From: an uncultured Bacillota bacterium
GTDB taxonomy: Bacteria; Bacillota; Clostridia; Peptostreptococcales; Anaerovoracaceae
Assembly (NCBI GenBank): GCA_946408315.1
Contig: CAMJRV010000040.1
Location: 1-11,363, forward strand
Length of the DNA stretch: 11,363 nt
Reading direction: 5' to 3'
Shown here: piece after piece, positions 1-5,027 of the stretch
How positions within the stretch are numbered: the stretch's first letter is position 1
Layout: each line of letters begins with the position of its first letter
The notes under the pieces: model-generated
The model's database searches: none
Told to the model about the DNA's origin: nothing
Seen by the model: the letters and a program-made list of their open reading frames with translations, nothing else
Program-made: the position numbers and the translations under genes

Positions 1-340
1 GTATGAAATTAAAAAACTTCATACTTAAACATCGAAATCATTTTTGTATTTGGCTTGAAGGATAAAAATATTTTGCGAATCTAAAAAATTCAACTACTAC
101 AAGATGAATTCTAGTTTATATATCGCATTATCCATAAATCAGGCTACTCAGGGGTTTGATATGAACCTTCCATTATGTTTAATTTGTGAAGTGAGAGTTC
201 GGCCCCCCTACATTTTTGGCTGACATCCAAATCTCGTACACTTCACAAAAATCCCAGAATCTGGTAAAACTAGATTCTGGGATTTTTCTATGTACGGGGG
301 CAAGAGAACGAGAACCTGAACAGGCGAGAACGTAGGCGAA
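1..340. other. AT-rich left flank without a gene
   Basis: I see no convincing gene in this stretch. It is AT-rich up to about 180, then more mixed. It contains a small inverted repeat at the very start (GTATGAA at 1-7 with TTCATAC at 18-24), an 11-bp inverted repeat (183-193 with 239-249) and a strong terminator-like hairpin centred at 267. A 61-codon minus-strand reading frame at 179-364 spans the hairpin and the IS256 end; it has no good ribosome binding site and is probably not a protein. Confidence 0.6.
235..296. terminator. Strong bidirectional terminator-like hairpin
   Basis: A perfect 16-bp inverted repeat (247-262 with 272-287, 9-nt loop) has a GC-rich centre (TCCCAGA/TCTGGGA) and A-runs and T-runs at the two outer edges, so it could terminate transcription from either side. 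The stem can extend through an internal loop to an outer CGTACA (235-240) / TGTACG (291-296) pairing. It lies just downstream of the 3' end of the IS256 transposase and could stop its transcript, or shield the element from outside transcription. Confidence 0.75.
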
Positions 341-369
341 GGTACCGTCAAGTATTTTGCGCAAAATTG
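341..369 (+). repeat. IS256 left terminal inverted repeat
   Basis: This imperfect repeat matches the right end at about 16 of the first 25 positions and contains the shared block TTGCGCAAA at 357-365. It lies 25 nt beyond the transposase stop. The outer boundary was set by giving it the same tip-to-block distance as the right end, so it may be off by several bases. Confidence 0.55.
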
Positions 370-393
370 ATTTTACCGCCTGGCAGCCGGCTA

Positions 394-1489
394 TTAGCCA
401 GCCAGGTTTTCTGATTCGGATTCTTCTGTGCAGTAATTTTCAAGGTGTTTCATATTCATATACCGCTTTACACCCCACTGAGTCCCAGTAACATGACGTA
501 AGCGGGCACAGACGAGCATCAGGGCGGAATTTCCATCAGGAAAGGTGCCAACTACTCTGGTTCGGCGCTTGATCTCCCGGTTGATCCGCTCAACGAGGTT
601 TGTGGTGCGGATCTTTAGCCAGTGTTCATAAGGAAACGCCATGTAAGTCAGAGTTTCTTCGACGCCTTTTTCCAGTTTATCTGCAGCCTCTTTGAGCTTC
701 ATTTGCCTGAGTTCTTCAATAACGGCCTTAGCCTTTTCTCTGGCTGCTTTCTTGCTTTCCTGGCTATGAATCGCTTTGAGCATTTTGGCTACAGGTTTCA
801 TTTTCGAGCGAGGAACGACGGAAAACATATTGCGGTAAAAATGAACAACACAGCGCTGATATTTTGCATCAGGATAGACTTCCCCGATCGATTCCAGCAT
901 TCCAAGGCACTTGTCACCGATCACCAGCTTAACCCCACAAAGGTCTCTGCTCTTCAACCATTTGAAAAACTCAGTCCAGCTGGCCTTGTCCTCTTTCATA
1001 CCTTCCATAGCTCCAATGACTTCACGATATCCGTCTTCATTGACACCAATTGCAATCAGGATGGCTACATTCTCGTATTCACCACCCCAGTTTCGCTTAA
1101 GATAGATCCCATCAACATATACATAAGCGTAGGAGCCATGGGTAAGCTGTCGGTTTCTCCAGTTTTCTATATGTACATAGGCTTTCTTGTTGAGCTCGCT
1201 AATGGTAGAAGGAGATACTTTTGTACCCCACAGTGCTTCGGTGATGTCTTCAACGCGACGAACGGATACGCCGGCCAGGTACATTTCAATCAATGCTTCT
1301 TCCACGGAGCTTTCTCTACGACGATAGCGTTCAATGATAGCTGTTTCAAAAGCAACCCCTTTGAGTTTAGGCATCTTCAAAGTCACTTCACCGGACGTTG
1401 TTGTCAGGTTTCTGTCGTAATGCCCGGCACGGTAGCCTTCACGTTCGGCTGTACGCTCGTATTTGCTTGCGTTGATAAGTTCTTCGGCT
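394..1489 (-). pseudogene. IS256-family transposase, 3' fragment (catalytic part)
   Basis: This encodes residues 36-400 of an IS256-family (Mutator-like, DDE) transposase. In the restored 400-aa numbering the candidate catalytic residues are D162 (in YVDGIYLK), D228 (in VIGDKCLG) and E336 (in NLVERINREIKRR). The family's conserved Cys/His segment QRCVVHFYRN follows the second Asp. Length, motif order and spacing are all normal, and the catalytic core carries no visible frameshift. The gene is broken only because IS21 inserted at codons 34-36. An open frame continues into the IS21 end up to a TTG at 1521, which makes it look like a 375-aa gene; the first ten residues of that version (MGNFILTLTK) come from IS21 DNA and the duplicated target. 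Any product would lack the native amino terminus and promoter and is probably inactive. Confidence 0.9.
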
Positions 1490-1494
1490 TCCTT
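1490..1494. repeat. Target-site duplication of the IS21 insertion, left copy
   Basis: TCCTT directly precedes the element tip TGTTAATG. The identical TCCTT follows the other tip at 4236-4240. Removing one copy plus the element restores the IS256 reading frame, which independently proves the duplication. Confidence 0.93.
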
Positions 1495-1519
1495 TGTTAA
1501 TGTCAATATAAAATTCCCC
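1495..1519 (+). repeat. IS21 terminal inverted repeat, istB-distal end
   Basis: This 25-bp terminal repeat starts TGTTAATGTCAATATAAAA and matches the other end at 20 of 25 positions, including the first eight. On the minus strand it contains an outward-pointing TTGACA (1501-1506), 6 nt from the tip. Confidence 0.88.
1501..1506 (-). promoter_or_regulatory. Outward -35 box in the IS21 end
   Basis: TTGACA, a perfect consensus -35 element, points out of the element through its tip on the minus strand. In the present insertion I see no good -10 at 17 nt in the IS256 sequence beyond. Next to another copy's istA-proximal end it would be 17-18 nt from CATAAT. Confidence 0.6.
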
Positions 1520-1528
1520 AAAAATGAT

Positions 1529-1546
1529 CGTGATTTTTCCCCACTT
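1529..1546. repeat. IS21 subterminal inverted repeat, copy 1
   Basis: CGTGATTTTTCCCCACTT pairs with 4184-4201 in inverted orientation, with 17 of 18 bases identical and 15 perfect in a row (1532-1546). IS21-family ends characteristically carry several internal repeats that serve as IstA binding sites, so this is probably a transposase site. A related TTTTCCCCGCCCC lies nearby at about 1570. Confidence 0.8.
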
Positions 1547-1602
1547 AAATTTTTGGAAGGGGCAGGGATATTTTCCCCGCCCCGATCCGTTGAACTGTAG
1601 CA

Positions 1603-1806
1603 TTAACGAGCCGCAGTCTTCTTTTTCTCATACCAACACAGTCTTTTCCTTAACTGCTCATAAACATCCTGCTCGGTGTACTGGATTTCATGGCTCTCAT
1701 CATCCATAATACGGCTCTCATACTGTTCCAGCAGCTCTTTTTCAAGTTCTGCAGGCACAGATGTTCTCATGCCGGCAAGGATTTTTCTCACATCGGATCT
1801 GTTCAT
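1603..1806 (-). CDS. Small third protein of the IS21 element (67 aa, unknown function)
   Basis: The ATG at 1806 overlaps the istB stop by ATGA and is preceded by GAGGTG about 5 nt upstream, so it should be translated by coupling with istB. The 67-residue product is charged and predicted mostly helical (VRKILAGMRTSVPAELEKELLEQYESR in outline, then a lysine-rich tail CWYEKKKTAAR). It has no signal peptide, membrane segment or motif that I recognise. Canonical IS21 elements carry only istA and istB, so this is an accessory gene of the element. It could modulate transposition or regulation, or be a cargo ORF; nothing in the sequence decides this. It ends about 108 bp inside the element tip, leaving the end sequences free. 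Confidence 0.7.
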   Translation of the reverse strand: MNRSDVRKILAGMRTSVPAELEKELLEQYESRIMDDESHEIQYTEQDVYEQLRKRLCWYEKKKTAAR

Positions 1807-2639
1807 GCCGACACCTCACTTTCTCCGTCGATCAGTCCGTTTTCCAAGACGGCGGATGCCTCCTGGGATTCGGATTTCCTTGGCCGCCCGCGTTTATGCA
1901 TACCAGCCGAGTTGATCCTTTCTTTCATACGGTAGCTGTCGCCGTCAATGGCAACGAAGCTGCAGTGATGGACAAAACGGTCCAGTATTGCCGAAGCCAG
2001 AACCGGATCAAAGAGAACATGGCCCCACTCACTGAATTCCTTGTTGGACGTAATGACCGTCGAATTGATCTCATACCGCTTGGAAATGACCTCATACAGG
2101 TCGTCCACACTTGTTTGGTTCAGCTTTTTCAGCCCGAACTCATCCAGGATCAGCAAGTCCGGCTGCGTATACTTTTTCAGCTTCTGGCGGAAAGAATTAT
2201 CAGCCCTTGAGAGATACAGCTCTTCCATCATATCGGAAAGGGTTGTGAACAGAACGGAGTATCCCTGCTCGATGGCCTTCACGCCTACTGCGATTGAAAG
2301 ATGTGTCTTGCCTGTCCCCGGAAGCCCGATGAACGCAATGTTCTCCCGCTTCCGGATAAATTCGCAGGTGCCGAAGGCGTAAATCTCCTGCCGGTTAAGT
2401 CCCGGCTGCCAGGAAAAGTTGAATTCCTCGATGGTCTTGTGCTGTGGGAATTTCGCCCTCCGTATCAACTCATTCCGGCGGTTCCTGCCGCGGTTCAGGT
2501 GCTCGTCATTGATGATAAGCTCAAGGAATTCAACATAGGAGAGACTCTCCTTGATTGCCTGCTCCACGCGCATATCCACAGTCTGAACCATGCCGGCTAA
2601 ATTAAGCTTTCTGATTTTCACAGCAAGGGAATCATTCAT
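1803..2639 (-). CDS. istB: IstB, AAA+ ATPase helper of IS21 transposition
   Basis: IstB is the ATP-dependent helper that assembles on target DNA and stimulates the IstA transposase; it belongs to the DnaC/IstB branch of AAA+ ATPases. The 278-aa sequence shows an IstB-type amino-terminal helical region (1-100), Walker A GLPGTGKT (105-112), Walker B LLILDEFG (162-169, D166/E167) and a sensor-1-like VITSNKEFSEW (195-205). The start ATG overlaps the istA stop within ATGAATGA, implying translational coupling. The length is a little above the family norm of about 250 aa because of a hydrophilic tail after residue 245. That tail contains KRGRPRK (249-255), an AT-hook-like motif, followed by an acidic end. 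All motifs look intact and the protein is probably functional. Confidence 0.95.
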   Translation of the reverse strand: MNDSLAVKIRKLNLAGMVQTVDMRVEQAIKESLSYVEFLELIINDEHLNRGRNRRNELIRRAKFPQHKTIEEFNFSWQPGLNRQEIYAFGTCEFIRKRENIAFIGLPGTGKTHLSIAVGVKAIEQGYSVLFTTLSDMMEELYLSRADNSFRQKLKKYTQPDLLILDEFGLKKLNQTSVDDLYEVISKRYEINSTVITSNKEFSEWGHVLFDPVLASAILDRFVHHCSFVAIDGDSYRMKERINSAGMHKRGRPRKSESQEASAVLENGLIDGESEVSA

Positions 2640-4131
2640 GGGAGATCACCCCCAATGCTGTGATTCTGCGGTATTCGTTGAGATCCCTCACTTTGGACAC
2701 CGGAAGGCTTTCAGCACTGCGGCAATATCCGCTGTCGCCGATGGGCAGCACATCAAGCCCTTTTTCACATATGGACTTTACTGTCTGATAGGAAATGCTG
2801 CCGTAATGGCAGGCCCGCAGGCAAGCCTGGTTGATCGCCTCATCCGGATATTTTTTCTTAAGGCTGAGGATTCCGTTCAGGGCGCGGGTGCTGCTCTGGA
2901 GATTGGCCGTATTTGCCTTCACGTGGTGCTCAAAGAATTCGGCGGCGCCTTGGCCTATTGAATAAATCTTCGGCCTTATGCTTGACAGTATCTCAGCCTG
3001 TGATATATTTTTACTTGATGGATAATGGCTTTTATCCGTAATGTGCTCGCCCTTCCGCTTCGTTTCCAGCGTGTGGAGGGCGATTTCATTTCCTTTGAAG
3101 TAGACCTTCAGCAGGTTGTTCACCCCGATTACGTCAACCTTGCAGCCAACGTACTGGTATGGTACCGAATAGTAGTTGGCCCGGTAGCTTATGTGGCATT
3201 GGGTTCCTACGACCGCGGTATCCGATGCGGACATCGAGAAATCCGAAGCAGGCAGTCCGCCGAGCGATGCTGCTTCTTTCTGGCGGAATTCGGCAGCAGG
3301 TATTTTCTGAGTCGTCCCATGGACTCTCTGGTTGGCCGTCCTTTCAAGCCAGTCTGCCAGAAACTTTTCGGCTTCTTCAAGATCGGCGAAATCACGCTCT
3401 TTAAAGCAGTTGTCTTTGACATATTTTACTGCGGCTTCCACTTTACCCTTATCCGTAGGAGTATATACCCGGCATGGTTCCGGCAGGAATCCGTAGTGCT
3501 TTGCGAATTCCGCATAGGTGCGCTGCATCAGCGGTTCGTAAAAATCCGCCTCTGTCACACCGGCCTTTAAGTTGTCAATCTTGATGATTTTGGGTACGCC
3601 CCCGAAATACCGGAATGCGCATGTATGGCACATAATGAACGTTCTCACGCTTTGATCCAGTGTGATTTTCACGTACATATACCGGGAATAACTGAGCACC
3701 ATAATGAAAATCCAGGCTTTCCGTATCTTCCCTCCGACATTCAGTGTCCCGATGCTCCCGAAATCAACCTGCGCTTCTTCGCCCGGCAGGGAATGCAGAA
3801 CCATGAACACGTCCTGCTTCGGCGGCCTGTGCTTCTGGACGTAATGCCTTACGCCGCTGTATGTCCCGGTGATCTCATGGTCACGGATCAGATCCTGGTA
3901 GATCCTCTTGGTTGTCAGCCCCTTTTCCATTTTGGCGAGTATGTAATCCTTGTACGGATCGAACTGGGAAAGGTACTCTTTCCTGGGCACTTCCGCATAC
4001 CCCCCTTCCTGTGATCCGATGACTTTTCTGACGGTTTTTCTGTCAATGTCAAGGATCCGGGCTATCTGTGACTTGTTGTAGCCCTGCTCATAAAGTGTCT
4101 TAATCGTTGTTTGCATGTGTACCTCCAACAT
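2632..4131 (-). CDS. istA: IstA, DDE transposase of the IS21 family
   Basis: IstA cuts and joins the ends of the element. The 499-aa protein has an amino-terminal helix-turn-helix (about residues 7-38, GYNKSQIARILDIDRKTVRKV), a retroviral-integrase-type core with candidate catalytic D123 (QVDFG), D186 (IKIDNLK) and E232 (GKVEAAVKYVK), and a C-terminal beta-rich segment typical of the family (around YRANYYSVPYQYVG). I chose ATG 4131 because GAAGGAGGT lies upstream (about 10 nt). An in-frame GTG at 4167 adds 12 residues without a ribosome binding site, and ATG 4116 with a close GGAGGT is an alternative. The stop overlaps the istB start. No frameshift or missing catalytic residue is visible. Confidence 0.95.
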   Translation of the reverse strand: MLEVHMQTTIKTLYEQGYNKSQIARILDIDRKTVRKVIGSQEGGYAEVPRKEYLSQFDPYKDYILAKMEKGLTTKRIYQDLIRDHEITGTYSGVRHYVQKHRPPKQDVFMVLHSLPGEEAQVDFGSIGTLNVGGKIRKAWIFIMVLSYSRYMYVKITLDQSVRTFIMCHTCAFRYFGGVPKIIKIDNLKAGVTEADFYEPLMQRTYAEFAKHYGFLPEPCRVYTPTDKGKVEAAVKYVKDNCFKERDFADLEEAEKFLADWLERTANQRVHGTTQKIPAAEFRQKEAASLGGLPASDFSMSASDTAVVGTQCHISYRANYYSVPYQYVGCKVDVIGVNNLLKVYFKGNEIALHTLETKRKGEHITDKSHYPSSKNISQAEILSSIRPKIYSIGQGAAEFFEHHVKANTANLQSSTRALNGILSLKKKYPDEAINQACLRACHYGSISYQTVKSICEKGLDVLPIGDSGYCRSAESLPVSKVRDLNEYRRITALGVISHE

Positions 4132-4183
4132 GAATAAAATTACCTCCTTCGTTAGGAGATTTTTCACGTTTTCAGTATAGCAA

Positions 4184-4201
4184 AAGTGGGGAAAAATCTC
4201 G
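4184..4201. repeat. IS21 subterminal inverted repeat, copy 2
   Basis: This is the inverted partner of 1529-1546 (AAGTGGGGAAAAATC perfect at 4184-4198). It lies about 35 bp inside the istA-proximal tip and upstream of the istA start, so IstA binding here could also affect istA transcription. Confidence 0.8.
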
Positions 4202-4210
4202 GTCCGAATT

Positions 4211-4235
4211 GGGTATTTTTATTATGTCATTAACA
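4211..4235 (-). repeat. IS21 terminal inverted repeat, istA-proximal end
   Basis: Read on the minus strand this end starts TGTTAATGACATAATAAAAA. It matches the opposite end at 20 of 25 positions and contains CATAAT (4221-4226), a -10-like box pointing into istA. Confidence 0.88.
4221..4226 (-). promoter_or_regulatory. -10-like box in the istA-proximal IS21 end
   Basis: CATAAT (one mismatch to TATAAT) lies 9 nt inside the tip and points toward istA. No matching -35 exists at 17 nt in the current flank. It is the probable partner of the outward TTGACA when ends are joined. Confidence 0.55.
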
Positions 4236-4240
4236 TCCTT
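4236..4240. repeat. Target-site duplication of the IS21 insertion, right copy
   Basis: TCCTT follows the element end ...CATTAACA and matches 1490-1494. IS21-family elements usually make 4-8-bp duplications, so 5 bp fits. Confidence 0.93.
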
Positions 4241-4342
4241 CTCCAAAAGACCATTCAAAGTCTCTTCTACGCTGGATCGAACCAGTTCCTTCAATTCGTC
4301 TTTGATTATTCCCTCGTTTAGTTGTATAATTTTTTCAGACAT
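4236..4342 (-). pseudogene. IS256-family transposase, 5' fragment
   Basis: The fragment starts at ATG 4342 behind a good ribosome binding site (AAAGGAGGC, about 8 nt spacing) and encodes the first 35 residues (MSEKIIQLNEG...VEETLNGLLEK) before reading into the inserted IS21 element. It is the amino-terminal part of the gene whose remainder lies at 394-1489, 2.7 kb away. The last bases, 4236-4240, are one copy of the 5-bp target duplication. Joining 4342-4236 to 1489-394 gives exactly 401 codons including the stop, with codon 36 (GAA) rebuilt across the junction. This confirms that the two pieces were one gene. Confidence 0.9.
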
Positions 4343-4382
4343 GTTCCTAAGCCTCCTTTGGCAGTTTGTTTGTGGTGAACTA

Positions 4383-4411
4383 ATTTTACCAAACGGCTTT
4401 GGGCATGTCTA
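4383..4411 (-). promoter_or_regulatory. Predicted promoter of the IS256 transposase
   Basis: On the minus strand TAGACA (4406-4411) is followed after exactly 17 nt by TAAAAT (4383-4388). Each box differs from the sigma-70 consensus at one position. It lies inside the IS256 right end, about 40 nt upstream of the transposase ATG at 4342, and would drive that gene. Confidence 0.6.
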
Positions 4412-4427
4412 TTTTTTACCCTTTATT

Positions 4428-4455
4428 CAATTTGCGCAATTTATTGTACCTTATC
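4428..4455 (-). repeat. IS256 right terminal inverted repeat
   Basis: Read on the minus strand it begins GATAAGGTAC and contains TTGCGCAAATTG. It sits upstream of the transposase promoter. A 9-bp-stem hairpin (AAACAGTCC/GGACTGTTT, 4456-4476) starts immediately outside it, so the element abuts a palindrome. Confidence 0.65.
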
Positions 4456-4636
4456 AAACAGTCCGGTGGACTGTTTCGCAGAGAGCGGCCCAAGCCGCCT
4501 GAACGAGGCGGCGCAGGGCGGCAGATTTGCGAAGCAAAGATGCGAAGTCCTCTTGCCCATTTTACGCAGCTTCAGCTGCAATGTAAAATACGACAGCGTA
4601 GCGAATGCAATGAGCGGAAGAGCAAGCATAGCTTGC
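4456..4636. repeat. Cluster of five short hairpins (probable dispersed repeat)
   Basis: Five perfect or near-perfect stem-loops with 3-5-nt loops occur in 181 bp, separated by short spacers. The stems differ in sequence, so this is not a CRISPR array or a simple tandem repeat. Overlapping reading frames on both strands have no ribosome binding sites. The density suggests a mosaic palindromic repeat of a type scattered between genes in some Clostridia; that family link is from memory and unverified. Confidence 0.5.
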
Positions 4637-4802
4637 GTTGCCTGCACCAGAAAGATAGGATAAAATAGATTTATTTGCCTGTCAGCTTCACTCTGTGGGA
4701 TTCGAACTCTCAAAAATAACGCAACAAAAATACATGTCCAAGGCTTTAGAAATATGACCTCGGGTTTTTCATATAAAAACCAACTTGCAGATGCTTCTTG
4801 AT
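4456..4802. other. Gene-free, hairpin-rich intergenic stretch
   Basis: No convincing gene is present. The first 180 bp is dense in short palindromes: AAACAGTCC/GGACTGTTT (4456-4476), GCCGCCT/AGGCGGC (4494-4512), TTTGC/GCAAA (4526-4538), a 12-bp bulged stem (4559-4570 with 4575-4589) and GCAAGC/GCTTGC (4622-4636). This looks like a dispersed intergenic repeat rather than coding DNA. Near 4695-4711 the minus strand reads GAGAGTTCGAATCCCAC, resembling the T-loop and 3' T-stem of a tRNA, but no full tRNA can be folded. The remainder is AT-rich and leads into the promoter of the regulator. Confidence 0.6.
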
Positions 4803-4831
4803 TTGAAATCTATTCTGCTCCAGGGTATAAT
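4803..4831 (+). promoter_or_regulatory. Predicted sigma-A promoter of the LuxR regulator
   Basis: TTGAAA (4803-4808) is followed after exactly 17 nt by a perfect TATAAT (4826-4831). Transcription would start near 4838, giving an untranslated leader of about 190 nt before the regulator's ATG at 5028. The gene directly downstream is the only clear target. Confidence 0.72.
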
Positions 4832-5027
4832 ATCTTGAAGATAAAAAAGGTGCTGGTATGTGTGAACATAGATTCAATCTGCACAGACAATGCAGTGATT
4901 CAGCAGGAGAAGCAGCGTTTTAACCGGACATTGTTGACCCGTTCCTGGCGGCCGTATTTATCGGTTGCCGCTCAGCCTGCAAATGGAAATTATCGCTCAA
5001 AAGGCCAGTCTAACAAGAGGAATAAAA

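Larger units (their letters stand above)
1495..4235 (-). mobile_element. Complete IS21-family insertion sequence (2741 bp)
   Basis: The element begins TGTTAATG and ends CATTAACA (5'-TG...CA-3', as in the IS21 family) and is flanked by a perfect 5-bp direct repeat, TCCTT. It carries istA and istB in the canonical overlapping order plus a third small gene, all on the minus strand. It is inserted in the same orientation as the IS256 transposase it disrupts. All three frames look intact and both ends are present, so the copy appears potentially active. The length is slightly above the 2.0-2.5 kb of most IS21 members, in part because of the third gene. Confidence 0.93.
341..4455 (-). mobile_element. 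IS256-family insertion sequence, interrupted by an IS21 copy
   Basis: The element is defined by its split transposase gene and by imperfect ends. The right end (4428-4455, read on the minus strand) starts GATAAGGTACAAT and continues into TTGCGCAAATTG; the left end (341-369) starts GGTACCGTCAAG and continues into TTGCGCAAAATTG. In both, the shared TTGCGCAAA begins 16 nt from the proposed tip, which is the general arrangement of IS256-family ends as I remember them. Without the IS21 copy and one 5-bp duplication the element would be 1369 bp, within the family's usual 1.3-1.5 kb. I do not see an 8-9-bp target duplication outside these ends (333-340 versus 4456-4463 do not match), so the exact tips, especially the left one, are uncertain. 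Confidence 0.75.

Noticed and set aside
179..364. 61-codon minus-strand frame across the left hairpin
   Set aside because: It spans the terminator stem and the IS256 end, has no ribosome binding site, and its residues are dictated by the palindrome.
622..1500. A 292-codon plus-strand open frame opposite the IS256 transposase
   Set aside because: It lies wholly antisense to the DDE transposase, has no ribosome binding site or recognisable motif, and its low-complexity Phe/His-rich content is what antisense translation of this gene gives.
4132..4167. GTG at 4167 as the istA start
   Set aside because: No ribosome binding site precedes it, and the good AAGGAGGT lies downstream of it, serving ATG 4131.
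4456..4636. CRISPR array in the hairpin cluster
   Set aside because: The palindromes have different sequences and irregular spacing; there is no constant repeat and no cas gene nearby.
4441..4713. 90-codon minus-strand frame through the hairpin cluster
   Set aside because: It starts in the tRNA-like fragment (RVRIPQS is a typical translation of a T-loop) and runs through palindromes; no ribosome binding site.
4746..4790. GGTTTTT/AAAAACC stem near 4770 as a terminator
   Set aside because: The stem is only 7 bp and AT-rich, and there is no gene whose transcript it would end.
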